From contig DATGUN010000101.1 of the NCBI GenBank assembly GCA_035301285.1, forward strand, positions 1 through 64,000: DNA of 64,000 nt, given 5' to 3'. The DNA comes from DATGUN01 sp035301285. Its GTDB lineage: Bacteria; Bacillota; Bacilli; Bacillales; Amphibacillaceae. The position numbers and the translations under genes were made by a program. Each line of letters begins with the position of its first letter. Position 1 is the first letter of the stretch. Shown here piece by piece: positions 1-9,132 of the stretch. Below the pieces are notes generated by a model. It did no database searches and was not told where the DNA came from. It was given only the letters and a program-made list of their open reading frames with translations.

Positions 1-107
1 TCTTGAATAAATAGAAGCTTTCCTATTTTAAAATACATAGATAGAAAGCTTATTTGGTATGCCAAATTTTAAAATTCACCCCTTTTCAAGAACAGCTAAA
101 TGATTTT

Positions 108-1322
108 TCATTCTTCTATTGACTTTTTATAGCTGGTCTTAAATGCAACAGCACCATTACATATCGTATATTTTATGTCCAGGTGTTCATCAACGATCAA
201 TATATCCGCATCTTTGCCGACTGTTATGCTTCCCTTGCTATCAAACATATTGATTTGTTTGGCTGGATTGATAGCTGTCATTTCGATGATTTCCGGAATG
301 GAAACATCCTCAAGCGTGAGCATCAATTTCGCCGCTTCATTCATTTTCAAAATACTACCCGCAAGAGAACGGCTCTCTAACACAGCGCGATCCTCAGTAA
401 CATGGACAGTCTGACCGCCGAGATCATATTCTCCGGGTGGCATACATTTTGCACGCATGGCATCAGTTATTAACAATAATCGCTTGCTGCCTACATTATT
501 ATAAATTATTTCAAGCATTTCCCGACTAACATGGATACCATCTGCAATCAGTTCAGCCCGAAGTTCTTCCAGATTGAACATCGCTCCGATTGGACCAACA
601 TCACGATGGTGGATACCAGGCATGGCATTGCAAAGATGTGTAAGTTGTTGAACACCTTTTTTCACCGCTTCCTGCATATCTTGATAAGTCGCAATCGTAT
701 GCCCCGCTGAAACATTGATGCCCATTTTGGATACTTTGCTGATGAAATCATCTTCATCTAGTTCCGGAGCAAGGGTGATCGTTTTTATTTTATTATCTGC
801 ACATGCTTGCCAATGCATAAATTGATCCATTTTTGGAGCCGACATATACTGTACAGGCTGTGCTCCCGCTTTTTCCTTCGCAATGAATGGCCCTTCCAGA
901 TGAACTCCTAGAATCTCGGCATGCCCGACCTTATTTTCATAAGCTGCCACGTTTTGTAGAGCACGATCGATATTTTCGGGTGCTTGTGTAATGGTTGTTG
1001 CCAAAAAACTTGTCGTACCTTCTTGTGGTAAAACAGACGCCATCGTATCAAGCGCGTCCTCCGTAGCATCCATGACATCTGCACCTGCTGCACCGTGGAT
1101 ATGACCATCTATGAAACCCGGAATGACATTCATCCCGGTACCATCGATAACTTTTGTATTGCCTGGAAGTTCTTCCAGCGTTTCGGCGTTGTTATATATA
1201 CCCTGAATGACACCATTTTCAATCAGGATTGATTCATTGATGCGCTTTTCATTTTCCATATAAATGGTTGCATTTTTTATGTATAAAGGGGTATTTCCCT
1301 TCTGATGATTGATCTTGTCCAT
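108..1322 (-). CDS. nagA: N-acetylglucosamine-6-phosphate deacetylase
   Basis: Removes acetate from GlcNAc-6-phosphate, giving glucosamine-6-phosphate for glycolysis or wall recycling; cytoplasmic, amidohydrolase superfamily. The 404-aa product has the family's usual length. Visible marks are the metal-binding HxH (His74/His76 in GFIDGHIHG), the LEGPFI motif, the HLCNAM segment and the late ITDAM motif carrying the catalytic Asp. The ATG follows AAAGGA at good spacing. The gene reads leftward; NagB or a NagR regulator would be expected beyond the window edge, but only about 100 bases are visible there and no ORF starts in them. Confident family call. Confidence 0.95.
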   Translation of the reverse strand: MDKINHQKGNTPLYIKNATIYMENEKRINESILIENGVIQGIYNNAETLEELPGNTKVIDGTGMNVIPGFIDGHIHGAAGADVMDATEDALDTMASVLPQEGTTSFLATTITQAPENIDRALQNVAAYENKVGHAEILGVHLEGPFIAKEKAGAQPVQYMSAPKMDQFMHWQACADNKIKTITLAPELDEDDFISKVSKMGINVSAGHTIATYQDMQEAVKKGVQQLTHLCNAMPGIHHRDVGPIGAMFNLEELRAELIADGIHVSREMLEIIYNNVGSKRLLLITDAMRAKCMPPGEYDLGGQTVHVTEDRAVLESRSLAGSILKMNEAAKLMLTLEDVSIPEIIEMTAINPAKQINMFDSKGSITVGKDADILIVDEHLDIKYTICNGAVAFKTSYKKSIEE

Positions 1323-1376
1323 TTAATCATATTCCTTTCGTCTTTTCTTCTAAGTTTTATAAACCGTTTTTAGATA

Positions 1377-1511
1377 TTATATCATTTTTTTATTTCCGGA
1401 GAGTTCATATATAAGCATTTGGATAATTTCCTCGGATGTTTGAACATGTTCGGTCTCCGATAATTCAACCACCTTCTGTAATACATTCTTATACTTTTCC
1501 TCATCTTTCAT
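1377..1511 (-). CDS. small hypothetical protein (44 aa)
   Basis: Short reading frame starting MKDEEKYKNVLQ, charged and probably helical, with a weak AGAGAG ribosome site. Its ATG overlaps the TGA of a 21-codon frame (positions 1508-1573, starting MDVNLYK) that itself has a good GGAGTGAAAGG site. This is either a coupled pair of micro-ORFs or one roughly 65-codon gene broken by a frameshift. I do not recognise the family. It lies between nagA and sinR on the same strand. Confidence 0.35.
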   Translation of the reverse strand: MKDEEKYKNVLQKVVELSETEHVQTSEEIIQMLIYELSGNKKMI

Positions 1512-1688
1512 GAATAAACACCAACTCTCTTTTCGATATGAAGTAAAAGGGCTTTATATAAATTGACATCCATTCCTTTCACTCCAAGATACAAACATGT
1601 TAATATATCATATGCATCGTCATTATAATGTGAAAGTGCCAAAATCCAAAAATTCATCTAACCAACATAACATGATAATACAGTTGGA

Positions 1689-2021
1689 TTAATGGGTAGC
1701 TTTGGTTTTCCGCCATTTATTGAACTCTAAGCATTCCTTGAACTGTTCTTTGGAAATGCCTGATGCCATAGCATCTTGAGCTAATCGCAACCATTCATCA
1801 TCTAAACTTTCCGGATCCACCGCAACTTTTTTTTGAATGATATCATTGACACTTACTTTTAATACATCGCTGATTTTTTCCATGAATTGGATGGAGGGGT
1901 TCTTTTGTATGTTTCGTTCAATTGAACTTAAATACGATTTTGCAACACCCGCTTTCCCAGCCAATTCCGAAATGGACATTCGTTTTTCTTCACGAATTTG
2001 TTTAATACGTTCACCAATCAA
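1689..2021 (-). CDS. sinR: SinR-like transcriptional regulator
   Basis: The 110-aa protein has an N-terminal XRE helix-turn-helix (about residues 6-60, with MSISELAGKAGVAKSYLSSIE) and a C-terminal SinI/SinR dimerisation hook (about residues 73-105, LDDEWLRLAQDAMASGISKEQF). In B. subtilis SinR represses biofilm matrix genes and is antagonised by SinI. The start is TTG at 2021, preceded by GAGGGTG seven bases upstream. sinI lies about 160 bp upstream on the same strand, the same order as in B. subtilis, and a TATAAT at 2045-2050 could give sinR its own promoter. Confident. Confidence 0.93.
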   Translation of the reverse strand: MIGERIKQIREEKRMSISELAGKAGVAKSYLSSIERNIQKNPSIQFMEKISDVLKVSVNDIIQKKVAVDPESLDDEWLRLAQDAMASGISKEQFKECLEFNKWRKTKATH

Positions 2022-2179
2022 ACCAAAACACCCTCTTTCAATGGGATTATATCACAAAAAAAGGACGTAGTTCTAAATAAAGTACATATATTCAACAAAT
2101 TGTTATCTAAATGCAACGAAATTGTTGTTTCTTGTACAGTTTTATCGAATTAAAATATGGTTTCGGATCGGGAGCTATA

Positions 2180-2326
2180 TCAAACAGTCACTTTTACGAG
2201 CGTATCCAATAAAAATTCCCCCTGAAAAGAACGTACTTCCTCCTTCATCAAACCGATCATCTTGACCGATTTTATAATGTCTATCCATTCACGATCAAGG
2301 TTCTGCGCTTCTCTTTTGTTCATCAT
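2180..2326 (-). CDS. sinI: SinI-like antirepressor (48 aa)
   Basis: Small gene found by direct translation upstream of sinR. The product starts MMNKREAQNLDREWID and carries the SinI signature: LDxEW, then an alternating hydrophobic helix, then a turn and a second helix (residues about 10-40). The same hook is seen at the C-terminus of the neighbouring SinR, which is how SinI titrates SinR by heterodimerisation. TGGAAGTG lies about ten bases before tandem ATGs (2326 or 2323). The second helix lacks the leucine-rich end of B. subtilis SinI, so binding strength may differ. Confidence 0.85.
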   Translation of the reverse strand: MMNKREAQNLDREWIDIIKSVKMIGLMKEEVRSFQGEFLLDTLVKVTV

Positions 2327-2382
2327 GGACACTTCCACACTTAAAAGATATCAATATGAAGTCATTTAAATAGACTAAGACT

Positions 2383-2445
2383 ATTATACTGCATAACATC
2401 TTTTTTGTATGTCATCCTTTATTTGAATGAAACGCTTTTGACAAA
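2383..2445 (-). promoter_or_regulatory. candidate sinI promoter with Spo0A box
   Basis: Reading the minus strand, a perfect TATAAT lies at 2383-2388 with a poor -35 region (CATACA) 17 bp upstream, as is common at activated promoters. TTTGTCAAA (2437-2445) matches the Spo0A box consensus TTTGTCRAA and lies about 60 bases before the expected start. In B. subtilis sinI is switched on by Spo0A~P. The box position is further upstream than the classic -35 overlap, so this is inference. Confidence 0.4.
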
Positions 2446-2737
2446 AAAAGAGACATGTAATTGAAAATACCAGCATTTCTAAAGCTGATCATGACAACCC
2501 TCCTACTCCAAAAGATCATTTTTAAAATGTCATTTTATTGTAACGATTTCAAAGATATATCGTCTGATTATATAGTAAGCCTTATTGACCATCTATTATA
2601 TTCAACTTCTTTTTCCAAACATAAACGTGTTTCACATAGACGAAAAAGGTTATTTCCGATATAATCTAACAAAAGCATGTTCAAAAGCATCCGCTAAGTA
2701 TACCAAAATGATTTTCACTAAAAAGGGGAGAATATAT
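2446..2737. other. gene-free stretch before the LCP gene
   Basis: AT-rich sequence between the divergent sinI and LCP genes. The reading frame of the LCP gene stays open back to 2585, but the added residues look random and precede the only good ribosome binding site (AAGGGGAG at 2724-2731). I see no RNA element here and no convincing promoter pair. Confidence 0.5.
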
Positions 2738-3685
2738 GTGAGTTCCAGAACAGAACAAAGACAACAATATAAGAAGAAACGTAAATGGCTCTATTGGCTG
2801 GGGGGGATCATTTTATTCTTGTTGCTCGTTGGAGCAGGGTATTTGTTCTATGTATATAATAAGCTGGACAATACTGTGGATATCATGCACGACCCATTAG
2901 ACAGAGACGACAATCCCGAACGTCAAAAAGAACTGGATTCCATTTTCAAGGATAAGAATGCCGTCAATATCTTACTGCTCGGTGTTGATGAGCGTGATGG
3001 CGATAAAGGACGTTCCGATACCATCATTTTATTGTCACTCAATCCGAAAACAAACGCCACCAAGATGCTAAGTGTTCCACGCGATACATATGTCAATATT
3101 CCTGGACACGGAATGGATAAAATCAACCATGCCTATGCATATGGTGATGTCGAGTTATCCATCCAGACATTTGAAGAAGCATTTGATTTGCCGGTCCATT
3201 TTTATGCCCGTATCAATATGGAAGGATTTGAAGATGGTATTGATGCACTTGGAGGTGTTACGATACAGAACGATTTCGCCTTTGAACAGGACGATGTTGA
3301 TTTTCCGAAGGGTAGTATACATCTAAGCGGCAGTGATGCATTAAAATATATCCGTATGCGCAAAGAAGATCCACGCGGTGATTTAGGACGTAACGAACGT
3401 CAACGTAACGTTATTAAAGCAGCGATGAATGAAGCGGCAAGTTTCTCCAGCATTACCAAAGTGGGAGATCTTTTAGATATATTGGGTGATAATGTGAAAA
3501 CCGATTTAGATATGAGTCGTTTAAAATCATTATTTTCCGATTACCGTGGCGCACGCAAAGATGTTGATAGCATTGAAATAGATGGCCAAGGACAGACCAT
3601 CGATTCGATATGGTATTATGTCGTTTCCGATGATGAATTCAACCGAATCAATGAGGAAATGACAAATCATATGAAAAACAAATAA
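2738..3685 (+). CDS. LytR-CpsA-Psr (LCP) family cell-wall ligase
   Basis: LCP proteins transfer teichoic acid or other anionic polymers from undecaprenyl carriers to peptidoglycan outside the membrane. The 315-aa product has a short basic cytoplasmic start, one membrane helix (about residues 17-40) and an LCP domain with NILLLGVDERDGDKGRSDTI, the VPRDTYV segment and the RMRKEDPRGDLGRNERQ arginine cluster that binds the pyrophosphate. I chose GTG at 2738 because AAGGGGAG sits seven bases before it; an upstream start would add 51 unlikely residues. TagU/LytR-like is probable but paralogues cannot be told apart. Confidence 0.9.
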   Translation: MSSRTEQRQQYKKKRKWLYWLGGIILFLLLVGAGYLFYVYNKLDNTVDIMHDPLDRDDNPERQKELDSIFKDKNAVNILLLGVDERDGDKGRSDTIILLSLNPKTNATKMLSVPRDTYVNIPGHGMDKINHAYAYGDVELSIQTFEEAFDLPVHFYARINMEGFEDGIDALGGVTIQNDFAFEQDDVDFPKGSIHLSGSDALKYIRMRKEDPRGDLGRNERQRNVIKAAMNEAASFSSITKVGDLLDILGDNVKTDLDMSRLKSLFSDYRGARKDVDSIEIDGQGQTIDSIWYYVVSDDEFNRINEEMTNHMKNK

Positions 3686-3797
3686 CCGGTTAGATCATCA
3701 ATTGAACGTCACTCATCCATGTATACCAACCAGGGATGTTCGGACCAACCTTTATAAAAACAAATAGATAAAGCAAACGGGGATTGAGGGGGTTTTT

Positions 3798-5879
3798 ATG
3801 AGAAAAATAATCACGTTCGCAAGCATCATCCTTCTATGTACCATTTTGATCGGTTGTTCCAAAGAAGATAACGAAGAGGAAACAACACCGGCCGATCGCT
3901 TTGACACATATGTTGACAAATGGAACGAACAAGCATTTACCGATATGTACGATTTTCTGTCGAAAGATGCATCCAAGACTTATTCAGCAGAAGACTTCAC
4001 AGATCGTTACGAAAATATTTATGAAGAAATAGATGTGAAAGATCTCCATATCTCCTACGATTCCCCAAGTGAAGAGGAACAGGATGAAGCCATCAAAAAT
4101 GGAGAAGCGGAAATTGACTTTTCAGTAGAAATGGAAACAGTCGCAGGACCGATTGACTTTGACTATAAAGCAATGCTCGTAAAAGAGGAAGATGAAGAAG
4201 AAAATGAAAAATGGTTTATCAATTGGGATCCTGGTTTTATTTTCCCCGAATTAGAGGATGGCGGAAATATAACGGTTGATTCAATAACGCCTGAACGTGG
4301 AAATATTTATGATCGTAATGATAATCCGTTAGCCATTAATGATACAATCCATGACATCGGTGTCGTTCCGGAACGGATGGATGAGGAAACATCGAAGAAT
4401 AAAATTGCCGATCTGCTGGACATCGACGAAGATATCATTGACGCCAAGCTGGATCAAGATTGGGTCGAACCTGATTTATTTGTACCGATTAAAAAAATAC
4501 AAGGGGCATCAGAAAACCTACTCGGTGCATTAGGCGAGGTAAAAGGCGTTTCAATTGATGAAACAGAAGGTCGTGTTTACCCGCTCGACGAAGCCGCCTC
4601 ACATCTAGTCGGATATATAGGTCAAATCCAGGAAGATGAACTCGAAGAACTGGAAGAAGATGAACCTGGTGTCTATTCAAGTTCAGATATGATTGGGAAA
4701 AGAGGTTTGGAGCAACTATATGAAAAAGAACTTCGGGGAAAAAAAGGGATCCAAATCATTGTGACGTATGATGATACGTCTGAAGATGAAAATAATGAAG
4801 AACAAGAAACAGAAGAAAAGGAAAATGTTATATTAGCAGAAACCCCTGTTGAAGATGGTAAAGATATAACAGTCACCATTGATGCGGATGTCCAACAAGA
4901 TGTTTATGAAGGTTTTGACGGTGATGCAGGAACTGCTGCCGCATTAGATCCGAAATCCGGCGAAACATTGGCACTCGTGAGCAGCCCGACGTTCAGCCCG
5001 AATGAGCGGTTATACGGAATGTCAACCGAAAAATGGGAAAAATTATCCGAAGATAAAGATACACCGCTTGTCAACCGATTTGCGACAACCTTTGCCCCAG
5101 GGTCTTCCCTTAAACCGATCACAGCCGCCATCGGTCTGGAAAACGGCACAATCGACCCAGAAGAAAGATTGGCGATTAAGGGTAAGGAATGGAGCAATGG
5201 TGAAAGTTGGGGAAACTATTCCGTCAAACGTGTGCATACATCAAATGAACAAGTGAATCTAAAGGATGCACTCGTTGAATCCGACAATATTTATTTTGCC
5301 ATGCAAGCAGTTGAAATGGGTGGTGAGAAATTTGTGGATGGTTTAAAGAATTTCGGTTTTGACGAAGACATGCCATACGAATATCCGATTGTAACATCCA
5401 CCGTATCAGAAGAAGGGTCATTGGATGAAGAAGTACTGCTGGCCAATGCTGGATACGGTCAGGGAGAAATACAGATCAGTGTTTTACATCTCGCTACCGC
5501 CTACACCACTTTCATCAATGATGGAAACATGATAAAACCAACACTTTTATCAAGTGAAGATACAGGCGAGTTCTGGAAGAAAGAAGTTATTACGTCCGAT
5601 GAAGCATCCCTGATACGTGATTATTTACGGGAAGTCGTATCCAAAGGAACCGCGAAAAAAGCTCAAGAAGCTGATTTTCCGATTTCCGGAAAAACTGGTA
5701 CAGCTGAATTAAAACGCTCTGGTGAAGACTCTGGACAAGAAAATGGATGGTTCGTCGGTTATCCCACTGACGATGAAGACATCCTAATCGCCATGATGGT
5801 TGAACATACAGAGGATGAAGGTGGCAGTAGTTATACTGTCGAAAAGGTAACCGATATATTACAAGAAATAAAAAAATAA
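3798..5879 (+). CDS. class B penicillin-binding protein, PbpC/MecA-like lipoprotein
   Basis: Extracellular D,D-transpeptidase that cross-links peptidoglycan. The 693-aa protein opens with a lipoprotein signal (LIGC lipobox near residue 20), then a MecA_N/NTF2-like domain, a dimerisation domain and a transpeptidase domain. Active-site motifs are intact: S436-x-x-K439 (PGSSLKP), S495-D-N and K632-T-G. It resembles B. subtilis PBP3 (PbpC) in layout. The protein is extremely acidic, with runs such as EDEEEN and EDENNEEQETEEKE, typical of exported proteins in salt-adapted Bacillaceae. Ribosome site GAGGGGG; a strong terminator follows. Confidence 0.93.
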   Translation: MRKIITFASIILLCTILIGCSKEDNEEETTPADRFDTYVDKWNEQAFTDMYDFLSKDASKTYSAEDFTDRYENIYEEIDVKDLHISYDSPSEEEQDEAIKNGEAEIDFSVEMETVAGPIDFDYKAMLVKEEDEEENEKWFINWDPGFIFPELEDGGNITVDSITPERGNIYDRNDNPLAINDTIHDIGVVPERMDEETSKNKIADLLDIDEDIIDAKLDQDWVEPDLFVPIKKIQGASENLLGALGEVKGVSIDETEGRVYPLDEAASHLVGYIGQIQEDELEELEEDEPGVYSSSDMIGKRGLEQLYEKELRGKKGIQIIVTYDDTSEDENNEEQETEEKENVILAETPVEDGKDITVTIDADVQQDVYEGFDGDAGTAAALDPKSGETLALVSSPTFSPNERLYGMSTEKWEKLSEDKDTPLVNRFATTFAPGSSLKPITAAIGLENGTIDPEERLAIKGKEWSNGESWGNYSVKRVHTSNEQVNLKDALVESDNIYFAMQAVEMGGEKFVDGLKNFGFDEDMPYEYPIVTSTVSEEGSLDEEVLLANAGYGQGEIQISVLHLATAYTTFINDGNMIKPTLLSSEDTGEFWKKEVITSDEASLIRDYLREVVSKGTAKKAQEADFPISGKTGTAELKRSGEDSGQENGWFVGYPTDDEDILIAMMVEHTEDEGGSSYTVEKVTDILQEIKK

Positions 5880-5883
5880 TCCA

Positions 5884-5922
5884 AATCCGTGGTCACTACC
5901 TGATGTGCCACGGATTTTTTAT
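5884..5922 (+). terminator. intrinsic terminator after the PBP gene
   Basis: Nine-base stem AATCCGTGG (5884-5892) pairing with CCACGGATT (5908-5916), 15-base loop, followed by a run of T residues. It begins just past the PBP stop codon. Confidence 0.85.
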
Positions 5923-6007
5923 TATGCCAAGGATGCGCTACATATGTACTGTTCCCATTATACAAAATACAAAAGAGAAGCGTATTTCACATGAAAACAG
6001 CTTCTCT

Positions 6008-6457
6008 TCACCATAATAATTTGGCAAGTGTCTTGAAAGTCTCTTCATCCTTTTCATCCAATGCCCTATCAATGAGTCTTTTAATATTCATTTTCTCCAG
6101 ATCCTTGATAACCTTTTCATTATATTCCTTGATTTTTTGATGCTCATCATCCATTTGTTCCTGTTCGAAATATGGTTCTGCAATCGACAGAACTTGATCA
6201 AGAAAATCAGGCAACATGACTAATTCCGACATTGGGATATGAATGATTTCCTTCCCTTTCTGGAAAGCGAATAATGCATCTATGTTCTCGATTTTTTGTG
6301 TTTTCCGGTTCACATGCACTTCTTTTGCATCAAGCGGGACAAACTGGTATATCTCTGAGTTAATAACCATTGTAAAGTACTGATATGCCAATATAACACG
6401 AACCATCTCATCATCTGTTTTAATATAGTAAGGTTTTAACAGTTTGATTGTCACCAT
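6008..6457 (-). CDS. IDEAL-domain protein
   Basis: 149-aa cytoplasmic protein of unknown role. The C-terminal 35 residues (KRLIDRALDEKDEETFKTLAKLL) form the short IDEAL domain found in many Bacillales proteins that act in development or competence control. The N-terminal two thirds looks like a small beta-rich fold similar to YpiB/YozD-type relatives, but I cannot name it more closely. Ribosome site GGAGGG precedes ATG. It stands alone, convergent with the PBP gene. Confidence 0.75.
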   Translation of the reverse strand: MVTIKLLKPYYIKTDDEMVRVILAYQYFTMVINSEIYQFVPLDAKEVHVNRKTQKIENIDALFAFQKGKEIIHIPMSELVMLPDFLDQVLSIAEPYFEQEQMDDEHQKIKEYNEKVIKDLEKMNIKRLIDRALDEKDEETFKTLAKLLW

Positions 6458-6608
6458 TTAAAATCCCTCCAATCAAAAGAATGTACTCATAATTTTCAGT
6501 TAATTTCATTTTACAATAAATATGTCAAAAAAGCAAGTGAAATAATTGATTGGGTCGTCTTATGTTACATACCATGTGCTGGTCATGTCATAGGTTCGTC
6601 GAAAAGAA

Positions 6609-7658
6609 TCAATCTAAAAACTCAAACACCTTTGTTAACATACCCTGTCGTGTCGTTTCAGGAACCATTTGCATATAAAGGTTTTCTTGTTTGGAACAGA
6701 TTCGACCAGCTTGTTTCATGAATGCCATCCCCTCTTTCATATATGATTTATATTCTTTTGTTACAGAATGGATTTGTTCCGCATATTTTTCATCCGTCCC
6801 CGGGGTAACCGTTTTTTCATATAAATCAATGATAATATCAGTTGGACGTTCCGGATTCATTTCATGTGGATCGGTTCCGTCAATCATACAAAAGTGATCC
6901 CTAACGACAACCATATCAATACTTGATGGATCGAAGCTGCAATGGTACAGTTCAATATCAAGACCTTTCTGTTCACATGCCCTTGTCACTCTCTTCATGA
7001 AAACAGATTTCCCCGTACCTGCTCTTCCCTTTAAAATAAACCGTTCAGGAATCGTATACATAATTTCAGATGCAACATTAACGGCCCCTTCAGCTGTATT
7101 CGTACCAAACATACGATGATATATATGTGAAGCCGATTTCTTATCAGGGATAGTATTTACATGTTGTGATATAAAATGTGCAATCATTTGATCGGCAACG
7201 TCAAAATCCATTTCTTGGATATATATCGCCTCTAAATCATCATGAACCCTTAACCCGATTTCAAATTGGGTGTAGGCTTTTTTCAGTAATTCGTTGATAT
7301 GTGAAGCTGTGCTAAACAGTGCCTTCATCCCTTGTTCATTCGCATCTTTCAATTCCGTCAAATCGATTCGTGTTGCCCAGGTGAATTCTCCTGTATCCAG
7401 GCACCCATCTACAATAGCCATTGATTTTTTTCTCATAATCATTCCTTCTATATACTCCTTGCTCAAACTGCTGCATAGAATTTCCAGGTCAGGTGATTTT
7501 CCATATGATTCTATAATTTGTTTAATGATCCATGTCTTCAACAATTTGGATGGATGGTTCAAATAAATGATCTGTGTCATTGTGTCTACATTCGAAGTTA
7601 ATTTATTTATATAACCCTCGGCTGTATTTCCAGAAACATAATATCGTGTCACTGACAT
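6609..7658 (-). CDS. P-loop ATPase of the PRK06851 type
   Basis: 349-aa protein whose C-terminal half has a clear Walker A motif (LKGRAGTGKSVFMKR). Family members are built from two similar P-loop halves; here the first half begins as expected but the loop reads NHPSKLLKT, lacking the Gly residues and the GKS core. Function of the family is not known to me. The first ATG (7667) directly abuts AAAGG, so the second in-frame ATG at 7658 is the better start. It is transcribed away from the phn operon. Confidence 0.7.
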   Translation of the reverse strand: MSVTRYYVSGNTAEGYINKLTSNVDTMTQIIYLNHPSKLLKTWIIKQIIESYGKSPDLEILCSSLSKEYIEGMIMRKKSMAIVDGCLDTGEFTWATRIDLTELKDANEQGMKALFSTASHINELLKKAYTQFEIGLRVHDDLEAIYIQEMDFDVADQMIAHFISQHVNTIPDKKSASHIYHRMFGTNTAEGAVNVASEIMYTIPERFILKGRAGTGKSVFMKRVTRACEQKGLDIELYHCSFDPSSIDMVVVRDHFCMIDGTDPHEMNPERPTDIIIDLYEKTVTPGTDEKYAEQIHSVTKEYKSYMKEGMAFMKQAGRICSKQENLYMQMVPETTRQGMLTKVFEFLD

Positions 7659-7886
7659 ATCAAACATCCTTTATTTAGAGTTAGTATCAGTATATGGCTA
7701 TGGAGGCATGGTTCATGTCAAAAAGTTTATTGTGATCAGGTTACGGTACTTTAGCTGTAAAATAACGCTTACAATGAAAACATCATGATACCATATGCCT
7801 ATTCGGCTTAATATAACTTTCACTAATATATCAGTTTATATGATATAGTGTAATAAAAGTACAAAAGATTAATTTCCCATTAATTT

Positions 7887-7929
7887 TTTACAAAAAAGTA
7901 TAACATTCTACAACAATTTCATGTATAAT
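7887..7929 (+). promoter_or_regulatory. phn promoter with candidate PhoP-box repeats
   Basis: TATAAT at 7924-7929 lies about 47 bases before the phnD start. Upstream are three TTTACA/TAACA-like repeats: TTTACA (7887-7892), TATAACA (7899-7905) and TACAACA (7909-7915), spaced 10-13 bp, in the -20 to -50 zone where PhoP direct repeats sit in Bacillus Pho promoters. There is no good -35. The repeats are degenerate; phosphate control is an inference. Confidence 0.4.
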
Positions 7930-7975
7930 GAATCATGATTTAAAAATAAAACATATTAAAAAAGGAGAGGGAAAT

Positions 7976-9028
7976 ATGAAGGGTAAATTGTCTGTTCTTG
8001 TAGGATTACTTATCACCCTTAGTCTTTTTATTGCAGGGTGCTCCTCTGACGACAACAATGATTCAAAGGATAGCAACGATGGAAATAAGACGATTGATGA
8101 ACTCACAATCGGTTTTGTGCCTTCCAGGGATCCAGATGAAATCGTAACCGCAACAGAACCTTTGAAAGATCTTCTGACAGAGGAAATGAAAGATTTAGGC
8201 TATGATATTGATAATGTCGATATCAATGTGGGTACAAACTATGAGGCAGTTGGTGAAGCGCTTTCCGCAGGAACAACAGATGTCGGTCTGATTCCTGGTG
8301 GTACTTTTGTTTTATATGACGATGGTGCCGATGCCATTTTAACAGCCACACGTTCTGGATTGAGCAATGATTCTGATGATGCGATCGACTGGAATGAAAA
8401 TAAACCAACTGAAGCAACGGACGAGCAAGTAACATATTACCGCGCTCTTGCTATTGCAGGTCCATCCGAAAAGGGACAAGCTTTAGCCGATAAGATCAAC
8501 GATGGCGAGGAATTATCCTGGGATGAACTGAACGATGCTTCATGGGCAGTCATGTCTTCCTCATCTTCCGCAGGTTATATTTATCCAGCCTTATGGTTGA
8601 AAGAGGAATATGATGGAAAAACATTAACCGATTTGGAAAACGTTGCCCAATCAGATTCTTATGGAAGTTCCTTTGCACGCCTTGCAGGTGAACAAATCGA
8701 TGTACTCGTCACATATGCTGACGGAAGAAGAGATTACGAAGATCAATGGGAAGACGACTTTGATCGTTCCGAATCCATATGGGATGAAACGAATGTCATC
8801 GGTGTAACACCGGAGATTTACAATGATACAATCAGTGTCAGCAAAAATTCAGATATCATGGATGATGATCTGAAAGAAGCACTACAAAAGGCTTTCATCA
8901 ATATTGCAGATACCGATGAAGGAAAAGAAGTCATCGATATCTACCAACATGAAGGTTATCAAGAAGCCGACCCATCCGATTATGACGATGAACGTAAAGC
9001 ACAAGAACTTGTACAAGAACTTAACTAA
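7976..9028 (+). CDS. phnD: phosphonate/phosphite/phosphate ABC transporter, substrate-binding lipoprotein
   Basis: 350-aa exported lipoprotein (lipobox IAGC near residue 22) that captures the substrate outside the membrane and delivers it to PhnE. The mature part opens ELTIGFVPSRDPDEI, the usual PhnD start, and contains SSSSAGYIYPALWLK, the loop that binds the phosphonate group. Start at 7976 follows AAGGAGAGG; an upstream in-frame ATG would destroy the signal peptide. Heads a four-gene transporter with phnC and two phnE genes. No phosphonate-cleaving enzyme (C-P lyase, PhnX, PtxD) is seen, so the true substrate is open. Confidence 0.92.
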   Translation: MKGKLSVLVGLLITLSLFIAGCSSDDNNDSKDSNDGNKTIDELTIGFVPSRDPDEIVTATEPLKDLLTEEMKDLGYDIDNVDINVGTNYEAVGEALSAGTTDVGLIPGGTFVLYDDGADAILTATRSGLSNDSDDAIDWNENKPTEATDEQVTYYRALAIAGPSEKGQALADKINDGEELSWDELNDASWAVMSSSSSAGYIYPALWLKEEYDGKTLTDLENVAQSDSYGSSFARLAGEQIDVLVTYADGRRDYEDQWEDDFDRSESIWDETNVIGVTPEIYNDTISVSKNSDIMDDDLKEALQKAFINIADTDEGKEVIDIYQHEGYQEADPSDYDDERKAQELVQELN

Positions 9029-9132
9029 TCGTAAATATTGAAAATAGAATAAATGAGGACATCCTTATGATGTTCTCATTTATTCTACATCTTAACCAAA
9101 TATGTTATCGTATTAGAGATTGGAGTTTAATC

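Noticed and set aside
2585..2737. Upstream extension of the LCP gene
   Set aside because: The added 51 residues have no LCP character and the only ribosome site is directly before GTG 2738.
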